This document shows positions 1-9,768 of a stretch of DNA of 64,000 bases, piece by piece; position 1 is the first letter of the stretch, and each line of letters opens with the position of its first letter. Below the pieces are notes generated by a model. That model had not been told where the DNA came from and did not search any database. It saw nothing but the letters and a program-made list of their open reading frames with translations. The DNA is from a virus, in the IMG/VR virus record IMGVR_UViG_3300042301_002266, positions 21,826 to 85,825 of that record, one strand, 5' to 3'. A program made the position numbers and the translations under genes.

Positions 1-3000
1 GCTGGTAAAAGAGCTAGTGGCTTAGAAGCCATTAAGGGAACTGGTGCAGCTGGTAAATCTGCTGGAGTTGTTGGTCGTGGTGCTCAAATGGCAAGTGGTG
101 TAGGTAGGCTTGCAATGGGTGCCCTAATGTCTGGACCTGGAATAGCAGTAGCAGCAGGAGTAGCCCTTGCAGCAGCAGCGTGGGTTAAATATAAAAAAGA
201 AGTTAATGAAGCAAAAAAGGCTACTCAGGAAGCCTACTCAGTTGGTCAAAAAACAGCACAAGCTTACGGATACGAACTAACTCAAATTAGTGATAAAATT
301 AAAGAAAATGCACAGCTTACAAAAGATCTTGGAATTGGTTTTACTCAAACAACCAATACTGCTGTTTCTGAAGAAAAGAAAGCTGCTATTAAAGAAGATA
401 ACGCAAACTTAATTGCAGATCTTACAGAAAATGAAAAAAGACTAGTTGAGTCTTCTGCAGGAAATGATTATTTTGATAAAAATGCAACTAAGGTAAAGAG
501 TCAATTAATTACTAAGTATGCAACTTTAAGACAGCAGGGTGTAAGTGTTGAAGATGCAGATGAAATTATTACAACAATTGCAAGAGAAACTGGAGATGAA
601 ACTCTAAGCATTCTTAGCAACTTGAGACCACAACTTGAACAAATGAATAGTGATAATGTTAATGAAGTTTTTCAAGCTGCTCAACAAGCACAACTAAATG
701 CATTAAAAGCACAAAACGAGTTTGGTCTGGGTGGTCCTGCAGGTGCTGATGCAGCATTTAAAGAAGCAATGAAAGGATCTATGGCTGTAATTCAGTATGC
801 ACCACCAGAAGATCAGCTTTCTGCATTAAATAATTTAATTAATAACATGAGAGACTTTAGTGCTGATCAGGTTGTTAGAGGAGCAGAAGCATTAAAAGAA
901 GCAGCAGCAGCAGCCTATGGAACTCAAAGTGGAATGGGTGCCACCTTAGAACAACTATTTGGTACTACAACAGAAGATGGATATACAAAAACTGAAGATC
1001 AACAACAACAAGACTTAGTTCTTGGAACAAGAATTATGAATGCAGAACAGCAAGGAATTATTAACGAGTCTCAGCAAAGAATTATTAGTGTTGCTCTTGC
1101 AGAAGGAGACATAGAAAAAGTCAATTCAATTCTTGATGAGGTAGAAAGAAATAGAGATGTTAAAATAAACATTGATATTCAAAATAAGGAAGCAGCAGAA
1201 GCTGCACTCAAGGATCTTGACAAACAAATAACGGCACAACAAGCAAAATTTGATAGTGAAATAATTGCTAATGAAAATGCAGTTGAGGCTGAAAATAAAA
1301 GATATGAAAATGCTCAAAAAGCATCTGCAAAATTTATTAAGCAAAAGCAAGATGAAATTGAAGCAATTGATAAGAGTGCTGATGCTTACATTAAGGCTCT
1401 TCAAGATGAACAAAGGGCAGATGATTTTGCACAACAACAAAGAGACACCGCAGTTGGCGGTTTAAAGTCTCTTGCAAGTGGAGATGTATTTGGTTTTGTT
1501 CAGTCTCAACAAGAGATGGCTGGTGCAGCACAACAGTTTGGTTTTGAGTCTGAAATTAAAGCAATTGATGAAAGACGACAAGCAGCAATAGACGCAAAGC
1601 AAGAAGAAATAAAGAAAGAACAAGAACTTGCTGCACTAGCAGATGAACGTCATCAAAAGAGATTAGACGCAATTCAGGCTCAAAGAGATGCCTTAGTAGC
1701 AGCAAATGCTGCTGAAATGAAATCTTTGCAAGACCAACAAGGTGCCTGGAGCTCATTAAGTACAATGTCTGGTGGAGCATTTGACACAATGATGGGTGGA
1801 TATAGCAAGGCAGCATCAGAAGCTGGAAAGGTTGTAGCCGTTCAAATTGCAATTGCTGAATTAGCCAAGGGAAAAACTATTGAAGAAGCAATAGCTGCTG
1901 GTCAAGCATACATGAAGCAAACCTATGGAGTTCAAAACTCTGCTGGAGGAGAAGGATCTTCTGCTTACACCACAACAGGAACAACTGCAGGAAATACTGG
2001 ATCAGGAGTTAGCCCTACATCTGGAGGAGAGTCAAAGGGTGGGTATGCTATGGGTGGATACATCTCAGGTGCAGGTGGTCCAAAATCTGATTTGATTCCT
2101 GCTCGCCTATCTAATGGAGAATATGTTGTGCAAGCATCTGCAGTAGATCAATATGGCGTTGGAATGATGAATGCAATTAATGAGCAAAAATTTGCTGATG
2201 GAGGATTAGTAGAACTTAATCCAAATAAACCAGGAAAGCTTGGAGATCCTAGCACAAAAAGAAAAATTAAAATTGCTGAACAAGAGTGGGGACAAAGTTT
2301 TAATATTGTTAAGGGGGGGTATCTAAAATCTGATAAGTATTCTGGTTCTACACATACTGGAGGTGGAGTATTTGATGCCTACTATAGTGGAGGGTCTAAG
2401 CTTTTCCCTGTTGAAGCGGTAAAAGCTCTTAGAAAAGCAGGTTTTGCAGCATGGAATAGATGGCAGTTTGGAAATAACAATAAGCACATTCATGCTATTG
2501 AAATTGGTAATTCAAAGCTAAGTAAGTCAGCAGCATCACAAGTTAGATCATACTTGCGTGGAGAAGACGGATTAGGTGGAAAAGATACCTTGTCTAATGA
2601 TTATAAAATAGACACTACACCAACTTCACCAGATAGTGCATCTATTCCAGATGAGGTTGCTCCTAATCTTGATAAAATTGCAACAGCAATGGGAACTACA
2701 GCAGCTACATACAATAAAGTTATGAACGAGGGAGTCGCATCTCTAGTTGGTCGTCAATTTGGTGGATCAATGACAATGAACAAGCCTTATATGGTTGGTG
2801 AAAATGGTCCTGAAATCGTAATGCCTTATGGTTCAGGTGGAAAAGTTGTTCCTATTAAATATAATGTTCCAGCGATGGCTAGTGGTGGTATAATAAATGG
2901 TAGCATGGCTTCATCATCACCACAGATTAATGTTACTGTAAATGGTGTTAATGATCCTAAACAGGCAGCAGATAGAGCAGCCCAATTAATTAATTCAGAA

Positions 3001-3036
3001 ATGAATAGAAGAAAGTTTAGCAGGAGCATAGGATAA
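1..3036 (+). CDS. Tail tape measure protein, 5'-truncated by window edge
   Basis: The frame is open from base 1, so the gene starts upstream; 1011 codons are visible. Tape measure proteins set tail length and help deliver DNA. Seen: a hydrophobic stretch near codons 45-60, long Ala/Gln/Glu-rich helical and coiled-coil regions (codons 60-600), then Gly-rich segments ending in the typical tape-measure tail motif MVGENGPEIVMP near codon 935. Around codons 775-845 there is a compact domain with STHTGGG, an Asp-Ala-Tyr, GFAAWNRW and HIHAIEIG, resembling M15-like wall peptidase domains found in actinophage tape measures. Its stop overlaps the next start (TAATG). The role is firm; the peptidase domain is inferred. 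Confidence 0.93.
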   Translation, partial: AGKRASGLEAIKGTGAAGKSAGVVGRGAQMASGVGRLAMGALMSGPGIAVAAGVALAAAAWVKYKKEVNEAKKATQEAYSVGQKTAQAYGYELTQISDKIKENAQLTKDLGIGFTQTTNTAVSEEKKAAIKEDNANLIADLTENEKRLVESSAGNDYFDKNATKVKSQLITKYATLRQQGVSVEDADEIITTIARETGDETLSILSNLRPQLEQMNSDNVNEVFQAAQQAQLNALKAQNEFGLGGPAGADAAFKEAMKGSMAVIQYAPPEDQLSALNNLINNMRDFSADQVVRGAEALKEAAAAAYGTQSGMGATLEQLFGTTTEDGYTKTEDQQQQDLVLGTRIMNAEQQGIINESQQRIISVALAEGDIEKVNSILDEVERNRDVKINIDIQNKEAAEAALKDLDKQITAQQAKFDSEIIANENAVEAENKRYENAQKASAKFIKQKQDEIEAIDKSADAYIKALQDEQRADDFAQQQRDTAVGGLKSLASGDVFGFVQSQQEMAGAAQQFGFESEIKAIDERRQAAIDAKQEEIKKEQELAALADERHQKRLDAIQAQRDALVAANAAEMKSLQDQQGAWSSLSTMSGGAFDTMMGGYSKAASEAGKVVAVQIAIAELAKGKTIEEAIAAGQAYMKQTYGVQNSAGGEGSSAYTTTGTTAGNTGSGVSPTSGGESKGGYAMGGYISGAGGPKSDLIPARLSNGEYVVQASAVDQYGVGMMNAINEQKFADGGLVELNPNKPGKLGDPSTKRKIKIAEQEWGQSFNIVKGGYLKSDKYSGSTHTGGGVFDAYYSGGSKLFPVEAVKALRKAGFAAWNRWQFGNNNKHIHAIEIGNSKLSKSAASQVRSYLRGEDGLGGKDTLSNDYKIDTTPTSPDSASIPDEVAPNLDKIATAMGTTAATYNKVMNEGVASLVGRQFGGSMTMNKPYMVGENGPEIVMPYGSGGKVVPIKYNVPAMASGGIINGSMASSSPQINVTVNGVNDPKQAADRAAQLINSEMNRRKFSRSIG

Positions 3037-3557
3037 TGGCAACATATAGTTCATTAGATAAGGTTTGGAGAAGACCCTCCCTAATTGTTTTTTCTACAGT
3101 AGAGCCAGAAGAAGGCATTGGAATAAATGCAAATAAGTGGGATTTCAAAGGTGGAACTACTTTATATTTAACAGATGACAATAGGGCTCCTTTGCAAATT
3201 AACCCAGAAAGAATTGAATATAAAAGAAGAATGATTGATGGCACCATGCGTTCATACCATGTTGCAGATAAGAAAACATTCTCTACATCTTGGTCGGATA
3301 TTCCATCAAGAAAATTAAATGGTTCAGAATCACTAACCTCAGACACATTTGGTGCAGGTCTGGACATTAAAAATTGGCATGAAACAAATACTGGAGATTT
3401 CTGGATGCTGCTTGTATATGATACAGATGAATCAGACAATGTAGACGTTTCCGCAGAAATGTATCATGTCTTCTTCCAGTCTTTTGATTATTCCGTGTCT
3501 AGAAGAGGGCACTACAACGATCTTTGGAATGTAAATATTTCTTTGGTGGAGGTCTAG
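3036..3557 (+). CDS. Tail-tip/baseplate structural protein
   Basis: 173 residues; the start codon overlaps the tape-measure stop. It is rich in beta-type sequence (GGTTLYLTDDN, MYHVFFQSFDYSVSRRG) with no catalytic motif. Its position between the tape measure and a very large minor tail protein is that of a distal tail or baseplate hub component. No family was recognised with certainty, so the role is inferred from synteny. Confidence 0.75.
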   Translation: MATYSSLDKVWRRPSLIVFSTVEPEEGIGINANKWDFKGGTTLYLTDDNRAPLQINPERIEYKRRMIDGTMRSYHVADKKTFSTSWSDIPSRKLNGSESLTSDTFGAGLDIKNWHETNTGDFWMLLVYDTDESDNVDVSAEMYHVFFQSFDYSVSRRGHYNDLWNVNISLVEV

Positions 3558-6500
3558 TGAAAACCACAGGAAGTAGTTTTGTAGATTTATTGTTTGATAG
3601 AGAGGCATCTCTTAAATCATCTCATGTTGTAGTTGCTGAGTTCAATATGAATTCATACTATGAAATTGCAAAGCTTGGATGCTACACTGGTGCACCCTCA
3701 GCTGTTCCACAAACCTACACGGCAAGTGGATGGGATAATGGAAATGATAAAAATGCATTTGGTTCAGATGACATAGGTAATATCTATACTGATAACGATG
3801 ATAGATTAAAGGTAAGTCCATTAAGAGAATGCTTTAAGCCAAATAGACCAGATGCTGGTCTTATTCATGGAATAGCAATTAATGGATATCAAAAAAGAAT
3901 AATCTCTAGTAATGAGTATATAAAGCAATCAGGTTTTTCAAATTCAGAGACCAGGCTTTACCCAGTATCTTCAGACTCATCTTTTAAGTATTGGAACTCT
4001 TACAGAAGTTTAAATAAAACACAGGTTGGTTTATCTAACGGTTCTTTAAATATATCAAATGCTAATCCTTTTGTTGTTTATTCAAATAGCTTTAAGGCTA
4101 ACAAGATAACAATTAAAACTCAAAAAGATAAAGGATATCCAAATAAGTTTAAAATTCAATATTTAAATACAAGTAATAACTGGGTAACAGCAATTGATAG
4201 ATCATCATCTGCAAGTACTGCTGGTATTAATGGAAAGATTGAGATATCTTATGATGGAACAAGTTGGTACTTTGTAAACTCATCAAATGCTCAGTCTTAT
4301 TTAGATCAGTTTTCTGAGAACACAACACAGGCTGTAACAATGAAGGGTATAAGACTTCTTGTTTATGGAATGTCAAGACAGTATACCCCACTAGAACTTA
4401 TTGAAATTTCACCAAGGTTGGTTGTAAATATGACAAACCATGTTATGTCTTTTTCCATAAGTTCAAGCATTGGAGATAGTCAGTATGGATTGCCTTTAGG
4501 ATCGCTTGTAAGCTCTAATGGAAGCATGGTCTTGTCAAATGAAACTAGAATATTTGACAAAATGAATCCAGATTCTATTTTTACATATGTAAAAGATTCT
4601 AGTGTAGAAAATTATGAACTAGAAACAATGCTAAGGGCAAATGTTAAGTTTGTATTTTATCAAATACTTATAAATGATTTAAATGAGTATGCCGTTCCAA
4701 TTAAAACTATGTATTCAACACAATGGTCTCAGGCTTCAGAATTTACTACATCAGTAAACCTAGAAGACTATATTAAATTCTTTAGAGAAACTCAGGCACC
4801 AAACTTACTTATTGGATACAAGAATCCACTAAAGTCATCACTAGCTATTAGAATGCTATTGGATAACATTGGATATAATAAGTTTTCTTTTGAAACAAAA
4901 GATAGTATTGATCCAGAAATGAATTTCTTTTATTCCTCAAATGATTTTACAGTTGCAGAAGCACTTAATGATATTGCAACTTCGGTACAACTATCAATGT
5001 TTATGGATGCAGATAATAACTTTGTAGTTATGACAAAAGATAGAATATCTTCTAGAACTGCATTTGATATAAACTCCGCAGAAATAGAGGGAAAGAATTA
5101 CTGGTTTATTGGAAACCAACCCGTTTCTAGTGATGCTGAATATTCTTATATTCAGGATAAGTTTTCTAACATTGAGTCAATTAGTGAAACATCTATTCCT
5201 CCAGTTACCGATGGTACCGTTCAATATAAAATTATTAATATTAAAAAGGAGCCAACAGCACTTGCAGAAGAATTTGATCCAGTAAAAAGACAAGAGCTTA
5301 TTGATAAAGCATCCACTAGCCCAACTACAGTTTTAACAGAGCTTTCTTTTGTTCCAGGAATTCTTTGGGAAGCAACTCAATCAGATAGTTCTCAATCAGT
5401 TTTGATTTCAGCAATCTTAGAAAAAAGTATGTCAAAAGATGGCAGACCATTAAAAGCACTATCTGGAAAAGTAATCCCTGCCATAAATGAAGAAGATGCC
5501 ATAAGGAAAGCTTTTAGTGCCACATATCAAAATCCTGGATATACAGATGCTGATCTTTTAATTAATATTGACAACGACTCAGCATATCTATTTTTACAAT
5601 CAAATAAATATGAAGGATATGTTTACATTAATAATGAAGTTATTAAATATAACGGAATCCTTGTTAGCGTTACAGAGCCTACAAAATCATATTCTAGATT
5701 TATTTTTAATCAAGATGAGCTTGAATCCCTTAGAGGAACTATCCCTAGCGGATCAAAAGTATTGCCAAAAGCCTTAATAGTTTATATGAACTTTAAGTTT
5801 GTTGGAAAGCCAACTCTTTCAGATAATAGTTTTAGATATACTATTCAAAGCGATGGAAGAGCTCAAAATGGTACTAGTGCTCAAAAACATGTTGCAAGGT
5901 CCTCATCAGATTTTAACGATGACTGGAAAAAAATGTCAACAATTATTGCTGATAAGAAATTAGATGGACTAGGAAACAGAGAAGCTTCCTTATCTTACAC
6001 ACTTAATGGAAATCAATCAGGATATGCTAGGCTTTCAGGACCATCAAGTTTAAAGAAAGAAAATCAAAAACCAGGTGCATCAGTAAAGAACTTACAAATA
6101 GATGATTACGGTCAAAGATTTATTCATGGATATTCAAACAACTTAGAGGCTATTCCAGAAGCAGTTGGAACAAGAATGAGACTTGTAATGACTGACGGTG
6201 ATCCTAAAAAAGATACCTCGTCTCATATTGCAGGAATAGCAATGCACCTAACGGACTCTGGAATAGTTGGCGATGGCAAATATATGAGTGGATACTTTCT
6301 TGAAGTTGCACCATCAAGAGACGGAGAAGCAACTGGAAACATAAGACTTTACAGAATGACAACTACCTCTAATACAACTGAATGCTTTGTTTTAGGAACT
6401 GCTAGAGCCAATATAAGTACAACTAATTTTGTTGGAAGTGTGTCTGAAAACTCAAAATCCTTAAAGGATGGAGTTACTGCTACAATCTTTGAATTAGATT

Positions 6501-7435
6501 TAAAGTGTAAAGTAGTAAATAAAAAGGGATCCAAATTTGATTTAGAATTCAGCGTCCACTGGCAAGGTGAAAGATTGTTTAAGATTATTGACAAAAACGC
6601 ATCAAGACTGCCAAGAACAAACAGAATTGGAATGTTTGTTAGAGATGATAGTCAAGCAATATATGATCACATTTATGCTTATTCTGATGCAGAAAATAAA
6701 ATTACATCATCCTTTGAGGACTCACTTGGGTACCGCAAGATGAGCGTGGGTAAAGCAGTAAAGATGGCTGCTATAGGATCACAGAATAATAAAAAGGTTT
6801 ACTTTGAAGACTTTGCTACAATGGCTAGAGAAATTAAAAAGTTTGATGTTAAGTTTGATGCACCAACATTTACTTCATCTATGATAGATTTTTCATCAGT
6901 AAGTTCAGATTACCTTGTTAAAAACTACTATCCAAATGCCTTTGGTGCTAAGTTTTGGGTATACAACACATCAAACTCTACAATAACTCTTGGAGAAGAT
7001 TCCCTAACACCACTATTTATTAGTGGGATTAAATTAGATTATGTTGCAGACGGAGAAATAAGTCTAAAGAAATATATTGAAGATCTTGAAGATAATAACG
7101 AATACGATATTTTACAGAATAGGTTGTATCAAAATAAACAAATGTATGGTGATGTTTCTGTAGGTATTGCATCTGAGTATATTGCAACAGAAAGACAGGC
7201 AGAAAAAATGATGCAATGGATTGTTAAGAATGCATCTCAAGAAAGAAAAGAATTAAATATTTCAGCTTTTTGCAATCCCCTACTAGAACTAGGTGACAAG
7301 GTAGGAGTATTTTACTCAGATGCAGGTTACTCAGTAGATGATATTGGAAACAAGACCTATGTTGTTGCTGAAATTAACAGGGAAGTAAACGAAGCTGGTC
7401 CAACAACTTCTATCGTTATTAGGGAGTGTCCATAA
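3557..7435 (+). CDS. Large minor tail / baseplate protein
   Basis: 1292 residues from a GTG at 3557 that overlaps the preceding TAG and follows GGTGGAGGT; an ATG at 3524 in frame would overlap the previous gene more and lacks a ribosome site. The first 450 residues look like a tail-hub scaffold. Residues about 850-1050 form a concanavalin/LamG-like beta-sandwich (MRLVMTDGDPKK, SGYFLEVAPS, RIGMFVRDDSQAIYDHIYAY), suggesting carbohydrate contact. The C-terminal part (residues 1150-1292, ending in TSIVIRECP) is typical of actinophage minor tail proteins. No enzyme motif is visible. Confidence 0.85.
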   Translation: MKTTGSSFVDLLFDREASLKSSHVVVAEFNMNSYYEIAKLGCYTGAPSAVPQTYTASGWDNGNDKNAFGSDDIGNIYTDNDDRLKVSPLRECFKPNRPDAGLIHGIAINGYQKRIISSNEYIKQSGFSNSETRLYPVSSDSSFKYWNSYRSLNKTQVGLSNGSLNISNANPFVVYSNSFKANKITIKTQKDKGYPNKFKIQYLNTSNNWVTAIDRSSSASTAGINGKIEISYDGTSWYFVNSSNAQSYLDQFSENTTQAVTMKGIRLLVYGMSRQYTPLELIEISPRLVVNMTNHVMSFSISSSIGDSQYGLPLGSLVSSNGSMVLSNETRIFDKMNPDSIFTYVKDSSVENYELETMLRANVKFVFYQILINDLNEYAVPIKTMYSTQWSQASEFTTSVNLEDYIKFFRETQAPNLLIGYKNPLKSSLAIRMLLDNIGYNKFSFETKDSIDPEMNFFYSSNDFTVAEALNDIATSVQLSMFMDADNNFVVMTKDRISSRTAFDINSAEIEGKNYWFIGNQPVSSDAEYSYIQDKFSNIESISETSIPPVTDGTVQYKIINIKKEPTALAEEFDPVKRQELIDKASTSPTTVLTELSFVPGILWEATQSDSSQSVLISAILEKSMSKDGRPLKALSGKVIPAINEEDAIRKAFSATYQNPGYTDADLLINIDNDSAYLFLQSNKYEGYVYINNEVIKYNGILVSVTEPTKSYSRFIFNQDELESLRGTIPSGSKVLPKALIVYMNFKFVGKPTLSDNSFRYTIQSDGRAQNGTSAQKHVARSSSDFNDDWKKMSTIIADKKLDGLGNREASLSYTLNGNQSGYARLSGPSSLKKENQKPGASVKNLQIDDYGQRFIHGYSNNLEAIPEAVGTRMRLVMTDGDPKKDTSSHIAGIAMHLTDSGIVGDGKYMSGYFLEVAPSRDGEATGNIRLYRMTTTSNTTECFVLGTARANISTTNFVGSVSENSKSLKDGVTATIFELDLKCKVVNKKGSKFDLEFSVHWQGERLFKIIDKNASRLPRTNRIGMFVRDDSQAIYDHIYAYSDAENKITSSFEDSLGYRKMSVGKAVKMAAIGSQNNKKVYFEDFATMAREIKKFDVKFDAPTFTSSMIDFSSVSSDYLVKNYYPNAFGAKFWVYNTSNSTITLGEDSLTPLFISGIKLDYVADGEISLKKYIEDLEDNNEYDILQNRLYQNKQMYGDVSVGIASEYIATERQAEKMMQWIVKNASQERKELNISAFCNPLLELGDKVGVFYSDAGYSVDDIGNKTYVVAEINREVNEAGPTTSIVIRECP

Positions 7436-7971
7436 TGGCATCTAAATACTTTACATCAAGAGCTAAAGCTTCAAAGAAGATAACTCCTGCAGGATCAAGC
7501 AAGGTTTTTAATGATCCAAATGTTGATGAAAAATACAAAGAAGTTATTAATCAATTTCAAATGTCTCTTATAAAAAGCGGTGAAGGGTTATTAAATACAT
7601 TTACTGCTAGTACTGTAAACTCTATTCCAGAATCAATTATTCCAGCGAATGATAGTATAACTAGGCTAAATGATAGAACTATTCCACAGGCATTTGCAGC
7701 AGCAACTGCACAGGTTAGTATAACTAAAAACCAATACCTTGAAAAAATAAATATAATCACAAGGTCTATAGAATCATTGGTAAAGTTTGGTAAAAGTAAT
7801 AAGGCTTCCCTGATTGACTATTTTGGTAAGATAGATACAGCTTCGGGAACCTTTTACCCAACAATTATAAAATATGATGCTGAGGGTAATCCTGTGTACG
7901 ATATGAGGGTATCTATTGGCAATACCATAGGTGAAATAGAAGCTGAAGTTAGGACAGAACATGTATCCTAA
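7435..7971 (+). CDS. Tail-associated protein, unknown
   Basis: 178 residues from ATG 7435, which overlaps the previous stop (TAATG) and has AGGGAG just upstream; the in-frame GTG at 7426 is less likely. The protein is mostly helical, with Lys-rich N-terminal MASKYFTSRAKASKK and no recognised motif. It lies within the tail gene run, probably a small tail-tip or fibre-connector component. Confidence 0.75.
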   Translation: MASKYFTSRAKASKKITPAGSSKVFNDPNVDEKYKEVINQFQMSLIKSGEGLLNTFTASTVNSIPESIIPANDSITRLNDRTIPQAFAAATAQVSITKNQYLEKINIITRSIESLVKFGKSNKASLIDYFGKIDTASGTFYPTIIKYDAEGNPVYDMRVSIGNTIGEIEAEVRTEHVS

Positions 7972-7979
7972 TAAGGTGG

Positions 7980-7985
7980 TAAAAT
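7980..7985 (+). promoter_or_regulatory. Candidate leaderless -10 box
   Basis: TAAAAT ends 8 bases before the ATG at 7994. The purine-rich AAGGTGGT at 7973 is too far from the ATG for normal ribosome binding. The arrangement and sequence resemble the element at 39774. No good -35 is visible, so this is tentative. Confidence 0.4.
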
Positions 7986-7993
7986 AGTATATT

Positions 7994-8932
7994 ATGAGAG
8001 GTTTTTATAGAATTTATAAGGGAGACACTCTTGTATGTGAACAAGATAATGCTTTAACAGTAGTTGGAAGATCCCTTATCCTTAAAAGTTTGCTAGGTCT
8101 TATTCCTTCAGTGGGAGGATCTATTGCTATTGGAGTTGACAGTCAAGCAAATCCAGCACTAAATGCCAATAAGTTAATTGACCTAAATACAATGGGGTTT
8201 TCAATTGGTCAATCCCCAGTACAACTTGCAACATTAAATAGAACAGATAATGTTGATGCCTTAATTTTTAAAACAACAATTAACGACCCGTTAAAATACA
8301 CAATCTATGAGGTTGGTCTTTATCCAGAAGCTATACAAAATCAGATTATTCAATTTTCAGATTTACTTTTATTTAATGGAGAAAGCGATGATGGCTGGAC
8401 GGAGGGAGTAGAAGAACTATCATCAAAAACAACTGGATCAAGAATGATTTCAGAAAACATTGCCAATGGCACATACAGGATTGGAAACGAAGCAGTATAC
8501 ATAGATGCTGGATCAACAGTCTTTAGTACCGTATTTTCTAAAAACTTTACAGACTTTAGCGATAAAGATTTACTTAAACTAGCAGTTGACCCAACAGGTA
8601 CAAGTGGAACTTTATTAATTAAGTTTGAAACAAATGATACAAACTTTTATTCAAAAACTTTTACAATAGCCTCTGGAGGATATCAAATATTAAATTGTGC
8701 AAAAGATGAAATCCTGGCAACTGGAGCACCTTCATGGGCAAACATAAATAAGATATCAATCACAATGACATCAACTGGATTGGTTCTTGATGGAATTAAA
8801 TTTGATGATACAGATAACGTAGATGTAAACTACGGATTAATTTCTAGAACAGCACTTGCAACACCTATTCAAAAATCAGCAGGAGAGCCTATTACAATTG
8901 AATATTACTTAGTTTTAGGATTTAATGAATAA
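7994..8932 (+). CDS. Tail/baseplate structural protein
   Basis: 312 residues. The N-terminus (MRGFYRIYKGD) is followed by a region with repeated 'NALTVVGRSLILKSLLG' and 'YTIYEVGLYP' features that resemble fibre-attachment domains of T4-like and actinophage tail proteins. A jelly-roll-like central domain spans residues about 140-270. The stop overlaps the next ATG (TAATGG). Its role is inferred from position among tail genes. Confidence 0.75.
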   Translation: MRGFYRIYKGDTLVCEQDNALTVVGRSLILKSLLGLIPSVGGSIAIGVDSQANPALNANKLIDLNTMGFSIGQSPVQLATLNRTDNVDALIFKTTINDPLKYTIYEVGLYPEAIQNQIIQFSDLLLFNGESDDGWTEGVEELSSKTTGSRMISENIANGTYRIGNEAVYIDAGSTVFSTVFSKNFTDFSDKDLLKLAVDPTGTSGTLLIKFETNDTNFYSKTFTIASGGYQILNCAKDEILATGAPSWANINKISITMTSTGLVLDGIKFDDTDNVDVNYGLISRTALATPIQKSAGEPITIEYYLVLGFNE

Positions 8933-9768
8933 TGGATATTACAATACCAAACTTAAAACCAGGAAAACATAGAGTTCTTTTAAAATACTCTGATCCATTT
9001 TCTGTAACAGATTCTTCATTTAGTAGAGCTTTGTTTATTGAAACACCAAAAGCTCCACCACTTATTTCTAATCCAGAATTTGCACCTATAGTGACAAAAA
9101 AAGTTGTAAAGAAACAAATAACACGAACATACAATGATACTGTTAGATATAGACAAAGATCAAAAAATGTAGTTACTTTATGGACTACCGCAAATCACGG
9201 TCTTAAAAAAGGAAACAGGATAACTGTATCTGGAATGAATGGAACCGCAGCAGCAAACTTAAATGCAAGTCATGTAGTTACAACCGTACCAAATTCAAAA
9301 ATGATTAAGTTTAATAGAAAAGGTACAACTTTTGCTAAAGCTGCAGACACTGGCACCATATCTTTATCTGAAACACTAAGTGTTCCAGACTATTTTATAA
9401 TTAAAACATTTCTTCCAAATAATCTTAAAAATACTTTAGAGTGGACCTCTACTTTAAGAGATGTCGTTTTCTTTTTATGGGAAGAAGATGACAACCCTGG
9501 AGAGCTTTATTATTTAGATTCAGACATATCAAATGGATCAACAGAATTTACCACGACACCCCCAGCATATCCTGTAGGCATAACTAGAAAAAGAGCCAAT
9601 GCTGAAACTAGAATTGAGTCTGGAAATTATAAGTTTAGATATGTTATAGTTAGATACTATAAAAATTCTTCAGGATCTTGGGTTGGATATTTTCCAATGC
9701 TTTTAGGAGATTCTGTAAGTGTATCATCAATTGACGATATTATAGTATCAGCAGCAGGAGTAGCATAA
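8932..9768 (+). CDS. Tail protein with FCCH-like beta module
   Basis: 278 residues. Residues about 75-125 carry a module (VTLWTTANHGLKKGNRITV ... NLNASHVVTTV) that recurs in the genes at 9768 and 43223 and resembles the E1_FCCH domain seen in phage tail proteins. The remainder is beta-rich without active-site residues. It overlaps both neighbours by one base, indicating translational coupling in the tail operon. Confidence 0.75.
   Translation: MDITIPNLKPGKHRVLLKYSDPFSVTDSSFSRALFIETPKAPPLISNPEFAPIVTKKVVKKQITRTYNDTVRYRQRSKNVVTLWTTANHGLKKGNRITVSGMNGTAAANLNASHVVTTVPNSKMIKFNRKGTTFAKAADTGTISLSETLSVPDYFIIKTFLPNNLKNTLEWTSTLRDVVFFLWEEDDNPGELYYLDSDISNGSTEFTTTPPAYPVGITRKRANAETRIESGNYKFRYVIVRYYKNSSGSWVGYFPMLLGDSVSVSSIDDIIVSAAGVA

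Noticed and set aside
1126-1440. Minus-strand and alternative-frame ORFs inside the tail, fibre and polymerase genes
   Set aside because: They lie opposite or within strongly supported genes, show low-complexity or hydrophobic mirror compositions, and have no ribosome sites or domain motifs.
2300-2340. Run of seven G in the tape measure as a frameshift site
   Set aside because: The reading frame continues normally on both sides and known tail-assembly frameshifts lie upstream of the tape measure, which is outside this window.
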